Part shown: in pieces, positions 8,007 to 16,996 of the stretch | How the letters are laid out: every line of letters starts with the position of its first letter | Numbering within the stretch: the first letter of the stretch is position 1 | Source: Terrisporobacter othiniensis | GTDB taxonomy: Bacteria; Bacillota; Clostridia; Peptostreptococcales; Peptostreptococcaceae | Reading direction: 5' to 3' | Assembly (NCBI RefSeq): GCF_000808015.1 | Contig: NZ_JWHR01000032.1 | Location: 1 to 58,876 of the forward strand | Length of the DNA stretch: 58,876 nucleotides | Notes under the pieces: model-generated | Database searches by the model: none | Told to the model about the DNA's origin: nothing | The model's input: the letters and a program-made list of their open reading frames with translations, nothing else | Made by a program: the position numbers and the translations under genes

Positions 8007-9104
8007 ATGAAATTTATAAAACGTTTTTTACCAATAATGCTTATATTTATGTTGGTACTTACAGGATGTAGTCAAACATCTGACGAAGGAAAAAAAGAGG
8101 AGGCAACAACTAAAACTGTAACAGATATTTTAGGGAGAGAAGTAGAAATACCAAGTGAATCAGATTCTATTATAGCTTTAGGTGCTGGAGCTTTGAGAAT
8201 GGTGTGCTATATGCAGGGAACAGATAAAGTTGTAGGTGTAGAAAATTTAGAAAGTGAAACAGATATAGCAAGACCTTACAGCTATGTTTATCCAGAACTT
8301 TCTAAGTTGCCAGTAGTTGGTGAAGGTGGAAGTAATGGTAGTGTTGCATATCAGGAAGAAATAATAAAAGCAGAACCAGATGTTATAATAGCTGCTTATG
8401 ATAAAGATATGGCAGAAGATTTAACTAAAAAGACTGGAATACCAGTAGTTACAGTTTCTTATGATGGAATATTTGATGAGAATATGGATAAATCTCTAAA
8501 ATTAATAGGAGAAGTTATTGGAAAACAAGATAGAGCAGATGAATTAGTTACATATATGGATGAATTAGAAAAAGATTTAAATGATAGAACTAAGGATATA
8601 GCTGATGAAGATAAACCAACAGTATATACTGGAGCAGTAAGTTTTAGAGGAGAACATGGATTTGAAGGAACATATGCTAAATATCCTCCTTTTGATGCAA
8701 TAAATGCTAAAAATGTAGTAGATGAAACTAAAAAAAGTGGAGCTTTATTAATAGATTTAGAAAAAGTATCTACTTGGGATCCAGATATAATTTTCTTAAA
8801 CCCTACAAATATGAAATTAGTAAATGAAGATTATAAGAAAAATCCTGATTTTTATAATTCACTAAGTGCTGTAGAAAACAAAAAAGTTTATTCTCAACCA
8901 TCATATAACTGGTATACAACAAATGTGGAAATTGCAATAGCAGATGCTTACTATGCAGGAACTATAATATATCCAGAGCAATTTAAAGATGTAAAAGTGG
9001 AAGAAAAAGCAGATGAAATATACGAAAAATTCTTAGGTAAAAAGTTATATAGTGATTTTGTAAAAGAAGGATTAGGGTTTGGACCTATTACTATTGGGGA
9101 GTGA
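8007..9104 (+). CDS. ABC transporter substrate-binding lipoprotein (FepB/BtuF type)
   Basis: A 365 aa periplasmic-binding-like lipoprotein anchored to the outer face of the membrane. The signal peptide ends in a lipobox LTGC with Cys21, followed by a charged linker. The TroA/BtuF fold is shown by VTDILGREVEIP and GVENLESETDIA. The segment SFRGEHGFEGTYAKYPPF near residue 215 could form part of the ligand pocket. Family members bind ferric siderophores, heme, cobalamin or molybdate. It is the first of three importer genes, with a GTGAGGGGG ribosome binding site. Confidence 0.85.
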   Translation: MKFIKRFLPIMLIFMLVLTGCSQTSDEGKKEEATTKTVTDILGREVEIPSESDSIIALGAGALRMVCYMQGTDKVVGVENLESETDIARPYSYVYPELSKLPVVGEGGSNGSVAYQEEIIKAEPDVIIAAYDKDMAEDLTKKTGIPVVTVSYDGIFDENMDKSLKLIGEVIGKQDRADELVTYMDELEKDLNDRTKDIADEDKPTVYTGAVSFRGEHGFEGTYAKYPPFDAINAKNVVDETKKSGALLIDLEKVSTWDPDIIFLNPTNMKLVNEDYKKNPDFYNSLSAVENKKVYSQPSYNWYTTNVEIAIADAYYAGTIIYPEQFKDVKVEEKADEIYEKFLGKKLYSDFVKEGLGFGPITIGE

Positions 9105-9108
9105 TTAG

Positions 9109-10179
9109 ATGTTAGCAATGAAACAGCATAAAGTACTAAGTGATTATAATCAGTATGTTTATAAAAAAAGGTTCATATTACTTATTACACTTTTACTTAC
9201 AATAGGAATGGGGCTTTATGCAATTAGTGTAGGATCATCAAATTTACCTGTAATAGAAGTTATCAAAACTCTTTTGGGACAAGGTAGCAAGCAAAGTAAT
9301 ATGCTTTTGTATAATATAAGACTACCTAGAGTTGCTATGGCAGTAGTATCTGGAGTAGGTTTAGCTATTACAGGATGTGTTATGCAAAGTATATTAAAAA
9401 ATCCTTTGGCATCTTCATCAACTTTAGGAGTATCTCAAGGGGCTGCATTTGGAGCTGCACTAGCTATAGTATATTTTGGAGCAGGAGCTATACAAAGTAA
9501 TACAGCAGATGCAGTGGCAATTAGTAATCCATATATGACAAGTATTTGTGCTTTTTTAGGATCCATGGGAGCAACAATAGTTATTTTAATACTTTCTAGA
9601 TTTAAAAAAGTAACACCTGAAACTATGGTGCTTGCAGGAGTTGCCATAAGTTCATTGTTTTCTGGAGCAACGGCTCTAATTCAGTATTTTGCCAATGATG
9701 TTCAAGTTGCAGCTATAGTATTTTGGACCTTTGGAGATTTAGGTAGAGCATCTTGGACAGAAATATTAATAGTTACAGTTATATCGTCAGTAGCTCTTTT
9801 GTATTTCTTTTATAATCGATGGAATTATAATGCATTGGAAAGTGGTGAACAAACGGCAAAAGGTTTAGGAGTAAATGTATCTGCCATGAGGATTGTAGGT
9901 ATGATAATATGCTCTTTGACTGCATCAGTTATTGTATCTTTTGTTGGAATAATCAACTTTATAGGATTAATAGCACCTCATATTATGAGAAGGTTTATAG
10001 GAAATGACTATAGATATTTAATACCTGCATCAGCAATATTAGGAGCTTTCTTATTATTATTTAGTGATACTATAGCAAGAATGGTAATATCTCCAATAAT
10101 TTTGCCAATAGGAACTATAACATCTTTTATGGGTGCTCCTCTGTTTTTATATATTTTATTTAAAGGAGTTGAAAAATAA
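9109..10179 (+). CDS. FecCD/BtuC family ABC transporter permease
   Basis: A membrane permease of 356 aa with about ten transmembrane helices. Family hallmarks are RLPRVAMAVVSGVGLAITG near residue 68, NPLASSSTLGVSQGA, and the C-terminal coupling helix region FIGLIAPHIMRRFIG. It starts 4 bases after the binding protein and overlaps the ATPase gene by one base (TAATG), indicating translational coupling. It forms a dimer that passes the substrate delivered by the lipoprotein. Confidence 0.9.
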   Translation: MLAMKQHKVLSDYNQYVYKKRFILLITLLLTIGMGLYAISVGSSNLPVIEVIKTLLGQGSKQSNMLLYNIRLPRVAMAVVSGVGLAITGCVMQSILKNPLASSSTLGVSQGAAFGAALAIVYFGAGAIQSNTADAVAISNPYMTSICAFLGSMGATIVILILSRFKKVTPETMVLAGVAISSLFSGATALIQYFANDVQVAAIVFWTFGDLGRASWTEILIVTVISSVALLYFFYNRWNYNALESGEQTAKGLGVNVSAMRIVGMIICSLTASVIVSFVGIINFIGLIAPHIMRRFIGNDYRYLIPASAILGAFLLLFSDTIARMVISPIILPIGTITSFMGAPLFLYILFKGVEK

Positions 10180-10934
10180 TGTTAAAAATTGATTCCTTAA
10201 AATTTTCATATAAGCACAATGCTAAAATTCTAGATGATATAAAATTTGATGTGGAAAGTGGAGAGTGTATAGCAGTACTTGGCAACAATGGAGCTGGAAA
10301 AAGTACAATGTTAAAATGCTTAAACAGAATTATTTCACCTCAATATGGTAGCGTTTATGTGGAAGAAGAAGATATACTAAAGCTTAGACAAGGTGATATT
10401 GCAAAGAAGATAGCCTATGTAGCGCAAAAAAATGAAGCAACTAAATTTACAGTATTTGATGCAGTACTTCTTGGAAGAAAGCCTTATATAAAAGTTAGTG
10501 AAACTAGAAAAGATATAGAAATAGTTGAAGATATAATAAAAAGAATGGGATTAGAAGATTTTTCATTGAGATATTTAGATGAGCTTAGTGGAGGAGAATT
10601 ACAAAAAGTAATGCTGGCTAGAGCATTAGCACAACAACCTAAAGTTTTATTATTAGATGAACCTACAAGTAATTTAGATTTAAAAAATCAATTGGATGTA
10701 TTAAAAACAGTTCACGAAATTGCCCATGAAAATAATATATCTGTAATTATTGTAATACATGACTTAAATTTAGCTTTAAGGTATTGTGATAAATTTATGT
10801 TTTTAAAAGATAGAAAAATATACGGTTATGGAGGTATGGAGATAATGTCTCCTGAAAATATTGAGGAGGTATATAAGGTACCTGTAGAAGTAAAGTCTTA
10901 TAATAATAGAAGTATAGTTATACCTTTAACCTAA
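10179..10934 (+). CDS. FepC/BtuD-type ABC transporter ATP-binding protein
   Basis: A cytoplasmic ATPase of 251 aa that powers the FecCD-type importer. It shows Walker A (GNNGAGKST), the signature LSGGELQKV, Walker B (VLLLDEPTS) and the H-loop (VIVIHDLNLA). The gene overlaps the permease stop by one base. It ends the operon before a strong terminator. The operon has no second permease, consistent with a permease homodimer. Confidence 0.92.
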   Translation: MLKIDSLKFSYKHNAKILDDIKFDVESGECIAVLGNNGAGKSTMLKCLNRIISPQYGSVYVEEEDILKLRQGDIAKKIAYVAQKNEATKFTVFDAVLLGRKPYIKVSETRKDIEIVEDIIKRMGLEDFSLRYLDELSGGELQKVMLARALAQQPKVLLLDEPTSNLDLKNQLDVLKTVHEIAHENNISVIIVIHDLNLALRYCDKFMFLKDRKIYGYGGMEIMSPENIEEVYKVPVEVKSYNNRSIVIPLT

Positions 10935-10940
10935 AATAGG

Positions 10941-10982
10941 AAAGCTGTGATTTGATAATTTTATTAAATCACAGCTTTTCTT
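10941..10982 (+). terminator. Terminator of the ABC importer operon
   Basis: AAAGCTGTGATTT pairs with AAATCACAGCTTT and runs into a T-rich tail, 7 bases after the ATPase stop. Confidence 0.85.
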
Positions 10983-11075
10983 TATATAAACATATTTAAT
11001 TTATGGAAGATAAAAATATGAAAAAGTATATTATTGTACTAAAGAACCTTAAATAAGAAGAAAGTTTTAGACAAT

Positions 11076-11101
11076 AAAAAAGATGGCAAAGCCATCTTTT
11101 T
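11076..11101. terminator. Second hairpin terminator in the 510-base gap
   Basis: AAAAGATGGC-AAA-GCCATCTTTT is a near-perfect, symmetrical terminator with A and T tails. It lies in a gene-free gap (10935-11444) and could end an unannotated short transcript. Confidence 0.7.
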
Positions 11102-11192
11102 AACTACATAATTCATACTCGGGGAAAGTAGAATATTATGTAAAAAAACTAGTGTGATAAAACTAAGCTAACTTCATCTAAGGGTTAAAAAC

Positions 11193-11230
11193 AAAAAAAG
11201 TCAGAAGGTTTAAGCCTTCTGACTTTTTTT
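11193..11230 (+). terminator. Third hairpin terminator in the same gap
   Basis: AAGTCAGAAGG pairs with CCTTCTGACTT and is followed by seven T. About 90 bases separate it from the previous hairpin, a size that would suit a small RNA, but I see no clear promoter. Confidence 0.7.
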
Positions 11231-11444
11231 ATATTTTCATAATATAATTATTATGTATAACTATATAATAAAACATTTTCCAATATTTGTAAAGTGTTTT
11301 TGAGAAAATTAACTTATAAAAATTATAATATATTATAGATAAAATGTATTAAAATTACTTGATATAAAAAGTATATTATTTGACTGGTATAAATTTAAAT
11401 TATATACTTAAATTCAGAAAGTTTATAACTAAGGGAGGCATAAT

Positions 11445-11639
11445 ATGTGTGAATCATCAGCGTTTATAATGGGAAAAAATAATGAGTTAATAAAAATAAT
11501 GGACTATATAGTAAATATAAATCCAGATGGAGACAAGGTTTATTTAACTGATTTATTTGGAAATCAAAAAATTATAGACGGGGCGATTAAAGAGATGAGA
11601 TTAATTGACCACAAAATAATTTTAGAGGAAAATAAATAA
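11445..11639 (+). CDS. cooT: CooT family nickel-binding protein
   Basis: A 64 aa protein starting MCESSAF, with the conserved Cys2 that is the nickel ligand in characterised CooT. The rest of the chain (VNINPDGDKVYLTDLFGNQ) matches this small beta-rich family. In CO-oxidising bacteria CooT helps deliver nickel to carbon monoxide dehydrogenase. It binds nickel at a dimer interface. Ribosome binding site AAGGGAGG. The downstream DUF3842 gene follows after 33 bases and is probably cotranscribed. Confidence 0.8.
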   Translation: MCESSAFIMGKNNELIKIMDYIVNINPDGDKVYLTDLFGNQKIIDGAIKEMRLIDHKIILEENK

Positions 11640-11672
11640 TTTAAAAACAATAAAATTAGGGAGAGAGTAAGT

Positions 11673-12089
11673 ATGGTAGTTGCAGTGATCGATGGAATGG
11701 CTGGGGGAATAGGTGCGCAAGTGATTAAAGCTATTAGAGAAGAGTTACCTTCATATATAGAAATATATGCATTGGGGACAAACTCCATAGCTACAAGTGC
11801 TATGATGAAATCTCATGCTAACAAAGGTGCTACGGGTGAAAATGCCATAGTAGTATCTTCTAAAAAGGCTAATGTAATTGTTTCACCCATATCTATAGTT
11901 ATGCCAAACTCTATGATGGGAGAGGTTACAAGTAGAATGAGTGAGGCAGTGTGTGATAGTGAAGCATTTAAGATATTATTACCACTCGTACCAGAAAATT
12001 TAGAAATAGTAGGGATAGAAGGTAAACCTTTATCATTACTAATAAAAGATGCAGTAAAATTAATCAAAAAAGAATTTAACATAAAATAA
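11673..12089 (+). CDS. DUF3842 family protein
   Basis: A 138 aa protein recognised as DUF3842. It has a Rossmann-like glycine-rich start (VVAVIDGMAGGIGAQVI) and the internal segment IVSPISIVMPNSMMGE. Function is not established. Its pairing with the nickel protein CooT suggests a role in metal or cofactor handling in anaerobes. Ribosome binding site GGGAGAGAG. Confidence 0.8.
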   Translation: MVVAVIDGMAGGIGAQVIKAIREELPSYIEIYALGTNSIATSAMMKSHANKGATGENAIVVSSKKANVIVSPISIVMPNSMMGEVTSRMSEAVCDSEAFKILLPLVPENLEIVGIEGKPLSLLIKDAVKLIKKEFNIK

Positions 12090-12243
12090 ATCACTTTGAA
12101 CGTATTAGTTTAAGTTCAAGCATTAAATATTTTATTTAATTAATACCATAGTTCAATGGATAAAAGATATATTTAAATTTTAGTTAAGTATACTTACAAC
12201 CTAAATCCTAAAATTTAAGGAGTATATTTACGAAAATTTGAAG

Positions 12244-12340
12244 TTTTCGCCTCACCTTACAATAGAATATACAAACAATATATTCTTTACAGATATATTG
12301 AAAAGGTGAGGCGAAAAAAATGAAATATTGTAAAAAATAA
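12244..12340 (+). repeat. Hairpin leader copy with a 6-codon stub ORF
   Basis: A perfect 15-bp inverted repeat (12244-12258 with 12303-12317) encloses a ribosome binding site GGTGAGG and a nested CAATATAT/ATATATTG stem. It is followed by ATG and only five more codons before TAA. The right arm and first codons closely match the leader and start of the small exported-protein gene at 32541. This looks like a truncated duplicate of that gene start, or a short mobile hairpin element. Confidence 0.55.
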
Positions 12341-12348
12341 CTTTAATC

Positions 12349-13113
12349 TTACTTTTTAGCTTTTAACAAGGCATCTTTCACAGCATCAATAACACCTTTT
12401 GAAGAATAAGTTGAACCACTTACTGCATCAACATCATATGTTTGATTTTCTATTATCTTTTCGGGAATAGAATCAAAAGCTGGTTCATAAAATCTTTCGC
12501 CAACTTCATTGTGGCTAACTATGGAAATCTCATCAATGATACCATCTTTTATAGTCACTAAAACTTTAAGGTCTGGACCATATCCATAGCCAGTACCTTC
12601 ATACACACCATCTTTGTAATCACTGTTTGAACTGCCTTCATTTGTACTTATGTTAGGACTGAAGTCTGATTTAATACTATTAATAACTCTATCAAATCCC
12701 ACAAATCCTCCAACTTCAAATATATGTAATACCGTAATAATAATAAGCAAGGCAGTTAACTCTCTATGTCTTTGTATCCACACTTTTCCCATATTTTTCT
12801 TATCAACAAATGTGTGCCATAAAAGTAAACCTATTATAAGAGCAATTGTTCCATAATTAAAGCTTATGATTGAATATGAGGAAAGCATTCCATGAATAAA
12901 TGATGATAATAAAAATAAATATCCTAAGTTAATGTGATTTTTCCTCAAAAACTTATTTATTGTTCTTAAAAACTTATCTATTTTTATTAATAATTCATTA
13001 TTGCGATCTTTTTGTATTTTCTTTTGTACAATTCTCAATAGCCATATGATGCTTAGAAGTATTCCTGATATTAGAGCTATCCATGCAAATAAAATATTAA
13101 AAAATAAAGTCAT
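12349..13113 (-). CDS. Membrane FMN-binding domain protein
   Basis: A 254 aa protein. Four hydrophobic helices occupy the N-terminal 150 residues (histidines within or near them in SSFIHGML, LLWHTF and TVLHIF). A C-terminal extracytoplasmic FMN_bind domain carries SGSTYSS at 232-238, the flavinylation-type motif in which Thr235 would be linked to FMN by ApbE. The membrane histidines could bind heme as in ferric reductase-like proteins. A role in electron transfer across the membrane is inferred. Ribosome binding site GGAGGT. Neighbours give no further clue. Confidence 0.75.
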   Translation of the reverse strand: MTLFFNILFAWIALISGILLSIIWLLRIVQKKIQKDRNNELLIKIDKFLRTINKFLRKNHINLGYLFLLSSFIHGMLSSYSIISFNYGTIALIIGLLLWHTFVDKKNMGKVWIQRHRELTALLIIITVLHIFEVGGFVGFDRVINSIKSDFSPNISTNEGSSNSDYKDGVYEGTGYGYGPDLKVLVTIKDGIIDEISIVSHNEVGERFYEPAFDSIPEKIIENQTYDVDAVSGSTYSSKGVIDAVKDALLKAKK

Positions 13114-13256
13114 AATACCTCCAGTTGTTTTTTAATTAATATTATATTACTGTTTTTTTACTTAGTTTTATATTTTTTTCAACTATTTATAGATTATTAT
13201 ACATAAGTTTTATAAAAATTTAAAATAAAAAAGAAAGAACTTTTAAGCAGACAAAG

Positions 13257-13292
13257 AAGCAGCTAGGGATATATCCAACCTAGCTGCTTTTT
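13257..13292 (-). terminator. Terminator after the zinc-ribbon gene
   Basis: AAGCAGCTAGG pairs with CCTAGCTGCTT around an 11-base loop. It lies between the zinc-ribbon gene stop and the FMN-binding gene. The T tail is best on the plus strand, but only minus-strand genes flank it. Confidence 0.6.
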
Positions 13293-13317
13293 ATAGAAAA
13301 ATAGCAATTCAACATTT

Positions 13318-13983
13318 TTACCTGTACATTATTAACGTACGATAATAATCATAATATGATCGTCCATCTGAGTCTTTTCTTATGTCATATTTCACATCAA
13401 TTATTTCGTACCCTTCATCTTGCATAGAACTTAATACACGATCTATTTCATTTGTATACTTACTAGAACACTCAAATTCTTCACGTGAAAAATCAATTTG
13501 GCTATTTATCATAACAATATGAACCTTACCGTCCTTTTCTTTTAAATGTTTCCTAATTTTTTCATAAATGTTACTTTCATCAATCTTAATAGTAGTATCT
13601 TTGTTTACTTCTATGTTTTGGCTATTTTCTTTAGAGTAAATAATTTGTTCATTTAAGAATTTTACTAATTCATCCATTCTATCTTGCACTGACAAGGTTT
13701 CATATTTACCATCAATAGTTTTTAAGTCAATGCTTCCAAAACTTTTTTTTACTGTTTTTAAATTACAGTAGTACATTTTTTCTATTCCATTTTTACATAT
13801 AAACTCTAGTCTATTTCTATAAATGTGTAATTCTCCTTTGTTGAATCCCATTCTAGCGTTACAAAATCCAAGAGCTTTATCATTTTCTTTAACATTATTT
13901 TGATCCAATTTAGCTCCACAATTACAGCAAAATATAAAATCCTCACTAATAGGTGCTTTACAATTTGTACAAATAATACTCAT
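13318..13983 (-). CDS. Zinc-ribbon protein of unknown function
   Basis: A 221 aa soluble protein. An N-terminal zinc ribbon (CTNCKAPISEDFIFCCNCGAK) is followed by a PH-like region (NRLEFICKNGIEKMYYCNLKTV) and a C-terminal domain rich in charged residues ending RSYYDYYRTLIMYR. Such zinc-ribbon plus PH-like proteins are common in Clostridia and uncharacterised. Ribosome binding site AAGGAGAG. It is transcribed alone, toward the FMN-binding gene but separated from it by a hairpin. Confidence 0.65.
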   Translation of the reverse strand: MSIICTNCKAPISEDFIFCCNCGAKLDQNNVKENDKALGFCNARMGFNKGELHIYRNRLEFICKNGIEKMYYCNLKTVKKSFGSIDLKTIDGKYETLSVQDRMDELVKFLNEQIIYSKENSQNIEVNKDTTIKIDESNIYEKIRKHLKEKDGKVHIVMINSQIDFSREEFECSSKYTNEIDRVLSSMQDEGYEIIDVKYDIRKDSDGRSYYDYYRTLIMYR

Positions 13984-14243
13984 ACATTACTCTCCTTATG
14001 TCATCTTTATACTATAGTAGCCAACTTCATGATATATTAGTATTATATAATAATTATACTTAAATAAGAATAATCAAGTTTATAAATTCTCAATTAACCT
14101 TAAAATAAAACAAGAAAATAAAAATTTAACAAATTATAGAGGGATTTTATAAAAAATATGTAATTAATACAATATATCGATAAAAAAATACGGCAAAAGC
14201 CAAAAATCAATATAAAATGCTGATTTTGAGAGGATTGATGTTT

Positions 14244-15551
14244 ATGAAAGTTGCACTATTAGCACCTGATTCTATTGCAAGTAAAGTTGAACCTATTGTT
14301 AAAACTCAAATGGATTCTATAGAATTAAAAATATATATCTATAATGATTATATAGAAGTGTTAGATATTTTAAACAAAATACAAAGTAAATACGATGGAA
14401 TTATGTTTGCAGGTATAATAAGCTATTATTTAGCAAAACAAAATATAAAAGAAGAAGTAATGTGGGAGTATTTTCAATTGCATGAAAGTTCTCTTTTGAA
14501 TGCTCTATTTCAAGCGCAATATTTTAATGAAAATATAAAAGATTTAAGTATTGATACATATTCAAAATCAAACCTAAAGCAAATCTTTGATATGGTTGGA
14601 GTAAATCTAAATGATACAAATATAAAGTTATATGAACTGAATTTAGAAAATTATAGAAATTTAAATGAAGAAGCACTTGAATTTCATAAAAAAAATTTAA
14701 AGGAAAATAAAAATGTATGTATTGTTACAGCCTTAAGTAAAGTTAATAATGAATTAAAAAATATGAATATAAAAAATTACATGGCAATACCTACAGAAAG
14801 TGTAATAATGGATTCATTTGAAAGGCTGTATTTAAAATATACAGCTAAAGTTAATAAAAATAGTCAACTTGTTTCAATGTTTATAGAAATAGATTTGCCT
14901 AGTGAATATTCTCTGATAAGTAAAAATGAGTATTATTATATAAGAGAGAAGAACAAGGTAAGTGATATAGTTTATGAATTTGGAAGAGATATTGAGGCTA
15001 CAATTGTTGAAGTAAGTTTTAATACATACTTGCTTTTTACTACAAAAGAAATTATTGAAAGAAAAACAAATAACTTTAAAGAAATAAGCATATTAGATTG
15101 GATTTCGCAAAAATCACTACATATTGTATCAATAGGTATAGGTTATGGTAAAACAGCAATTGAAGCTAAATACAATTCTAATATAGCAATGATTAAAGCA
15201 AAAAAATATGATGAAAATACTGCATATGTAGTATATGAAGATGGTATTAGTGTAGGACCTATTAATAATGTTAAAAGAAAAAAGAAAGAGAAGATAGACG
15301 AAAAAATATTAGAAATAGCAACAAAAACTAATTTAAATATAAATAAAATATTAAAAATTTATAATGTGGTAGACAAATATAAAATAGACTGTTTTACAAC
15401 AAGTGAATTATCTAAATACTGTGGTATTTCTATTAGATCAACGAATAGAATGTTGAACAGATTGGAAGAATGTAATTATATTGATATAGTTGGTAAACAA
15501 TTTCCAGACGGTGCTGGTAGACCTAAAAGAATCATGAAATTTAAATTTTAA
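14244..15551 (+). CDS. Transcriptional regulator with cyclase-like domain and winged helix
   Basis: About 435 aa. The ATG at 14244 is best spaced from GAGAGGA; ATGs at 14217 and 14238 are alternatives. The N-terminal 120 residues look like a periplasmic-binding or PrpR-like sensor (KVALLAPDSIASK). The middle resembles a degenerate GGDEF/GTP-cyclohydrolase III fold (HIVSIGIGYGKTAIEAKYN). The last 70 residues are a winged helix (ELSKYCGISIRSTNRMLNRLEE). It has its own terminator and precedes an operon of amidohydrolase and transporter genes, which it probably controls. I cannot name the ligand or family with certainty. Confidence 0.6.
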   Translation: MKVALLAPDSIASKVEPIVKTQMDSIELKIYIYNDYIEVLDILNKIQSKYDGIMFAGIISYYLAKQNIKEEVMWEYFQLHESSLLNALFQAQYFNENIKDLSIDTYSKSNLKQIFDMVGVNLNDTNIKLYELNLENYRNLNEEALEFHKKNLKENKNVCIVTALSKVNNELKNMNIKNYMAIPTESVIMDSFERLYLKYTAKVNKNSQLVSMFIEIDLPSEYSLISKNEYYYIREKNKVSDIVYEFGRDIEATIVEVSFNTYLLFTTKEIIERKTNNFKEISILDWISQKSLHIVSIGIGYGKTAIEAKYNSNIAMIKAKKYDENTAYVVYEDGISVGPINNVKRKKKEKIDEKILEIATKTNLNINKILKIYNVVDKYKIDCFTTSELSKYCGISIRSTNRMLNRLEECNYIDIVGKQFPDGAGRPKRIMKFKF

Positions 15552-15604
15552 AAAAGATATATATTCAGATAATTTTTTAGTTATTTGAATATATATCTTT
15601 TTTT
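15550..15604 (+). terminator. Terminator after the regulator
   Basis: AAAAAAGATATATATTCA pairs with TGAATATATATCTTTTTT. The stem is perfect and ends in a T run. Confidence 0.85.
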
Positions 15605-15791
15605 GCATGTTAAGGTATTATAAACATATTTTGATTTAATTGAAAATTTTGATAATTAAAGTCATTTTAATGTACTATTATGGCTATTATATATTATCTA
15701 TAATTAAATTAGATATAGAAATATATTTATATAAGATTTATTTAAATATAAAAAATGAAACAAGATTTGAAATCTTAGAAGGAGGAATTTT

Positions 15792-16979
15792 ATGCTGGAT
15801 GTGATGGATTTTTCTCAAAGATATAAAGATAAGCTTTTAGAATTTTTTAAGGATTTGCATATGAATCCTGAATTAAGTTTTAAAGAATTTAGAACAACAA
15901 GTAAAATTAAGGATTTATTAAAATCACTTGATATTGAAATTTTAGACATGGGAATGGAAACAGGTGTAGTTGGTTTATTAAAAGGAAAATATAGTGGACC
16001 AACAGTAGCTCTAAGAGGAGATATCGATGCACTTCCCATAGTAGAAGAAACTGACTTAGATTATAAGTCAAAAGTAGATGGAGTAATGCATGCTTGTGGT
16101 CATGATGTTCATACAACATGTTTAGCTGGTGCAGCCATGATTCTATCAGAGCTAAAAGACCAACTACATGGAAATATAAAATTTATATTTCAAATTGCTG
16201 AAGAAAAAAATGAAGGAGCAAAAATGCTTGTCAAAGCAGGTGTGATGGATGATGTAGATGTAATATTTGGGCTTCATAATCATCCAGACGTACCAGTAGG
16301 AAAAGTAGGTGTAAAACTAGGTGGTCTTATGGCAGCTGTAGACACAATTTGGATAGATATTTATGGCAAAGGTGGTCATGGAGGTATTCCTCAAAGAACT
16401 ATCGACCCTATTGTTGCAACAAGTGGAGTAATTCAAGGGATACAAAGTATTGTTAGTAGAAACATAAGCCCTATAGATTCTGTAGTAGTTTCTATTGGAA
16501 CTATAAATGGTGGAACAGCAAATAATGTAATAAGTGAACATATTCATATGAGTGGTACTGTAAGAACTTTTGATAAAGAAATAAGAAAAAATATGCCAGA
16601 AATATTAAGTAAAAAAGTAGAAGGCATAGCTGCAGGATATGGTGCAACAGGTAAAGTTACTTATAGATATGATTTACCTGCAGTAATAAATGAAAAAGAT
16701 ATGTATGATTTAGCATGTGAAACAGTAGAACAAACTTATGGTAAAGATGCTATATTTGACCCAGTGCCAACAACTGGTGGAGAGGATTTTTCCATATTTA
16801 CTGAAAATAAACCAGGATTTTTCTATTGGCTAGGTGTTGGAAATAAGGAAAAAGGATATGTTAATCAATGGCATAACTCAAGATTTGTGGCAGACACAGA
16901 CTCTTTGCTAGTAGGATCAAATGTGTTAGCCCAAAGTGCTATTAATTATATGTTAAAAAATAAAAGTTCCCAAATATAA
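15792..16979 (+). CDS. M20 family metallopeptidase/amidohydrolase
   Basis: A 395 aa dinuclear-metal hydrolase of the M20D (HipO/IlvE-like aminoacylase) group. Metal ligands are visible in HACGHDVHTT (H100, H104), in EEKNEGAK and in GLHNHPDVPVG. The dimerisation lid contains GKGGHGGIPQ. Such enzymes release amino acids from N-acyl or amide-linked substrates. AGAAGGAGGAA gives a strong ribosome binding site. It is the first gene of an operon with two membrane proteins, an alanine/glycine symporter, an alpha/beta hydrolase and an SHMT-like enzyme. This points to an imported amino-acid conjugate as substrate. Confidence 0.88.
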   Translation: MLDVMDFSQRYKDKLLEFFKDLHMNPELSFKEFRTTSKIKDLLKSLDIEILDMGMETGVVGLLKGKYSGPTVALRGDIDALPIVEETDLDYKSKVDGVMHACGHDVHTTCLAGAAMILSELKDQLHGNIKFIFQIAEEKNEGAKMLVKAGVMDDVDVIFGLHNHPDVPVGKVGVKLGGLMAAVDTIWIDIYGKGGHGGIPQRTIDPIVATSGVIQGIQSIVSRNISPIDSVVVSIGTINGGTANNVISEHIHMSGTVRTFDKEIRKNMPEILSKKVEGIAAGYGATGKVTYRYDLPAVINEKDMYDLACETVEQTYGKDAIFDPVPTTGGEDFSIFTENKPGFFYWLGVGNKEKGYVNQWHNSRFVADTDSLLVGSNVLAQSAINYMLKNKSSQI

Positions 16980-16996
16980 AAGAAAAGGGTGATGAA

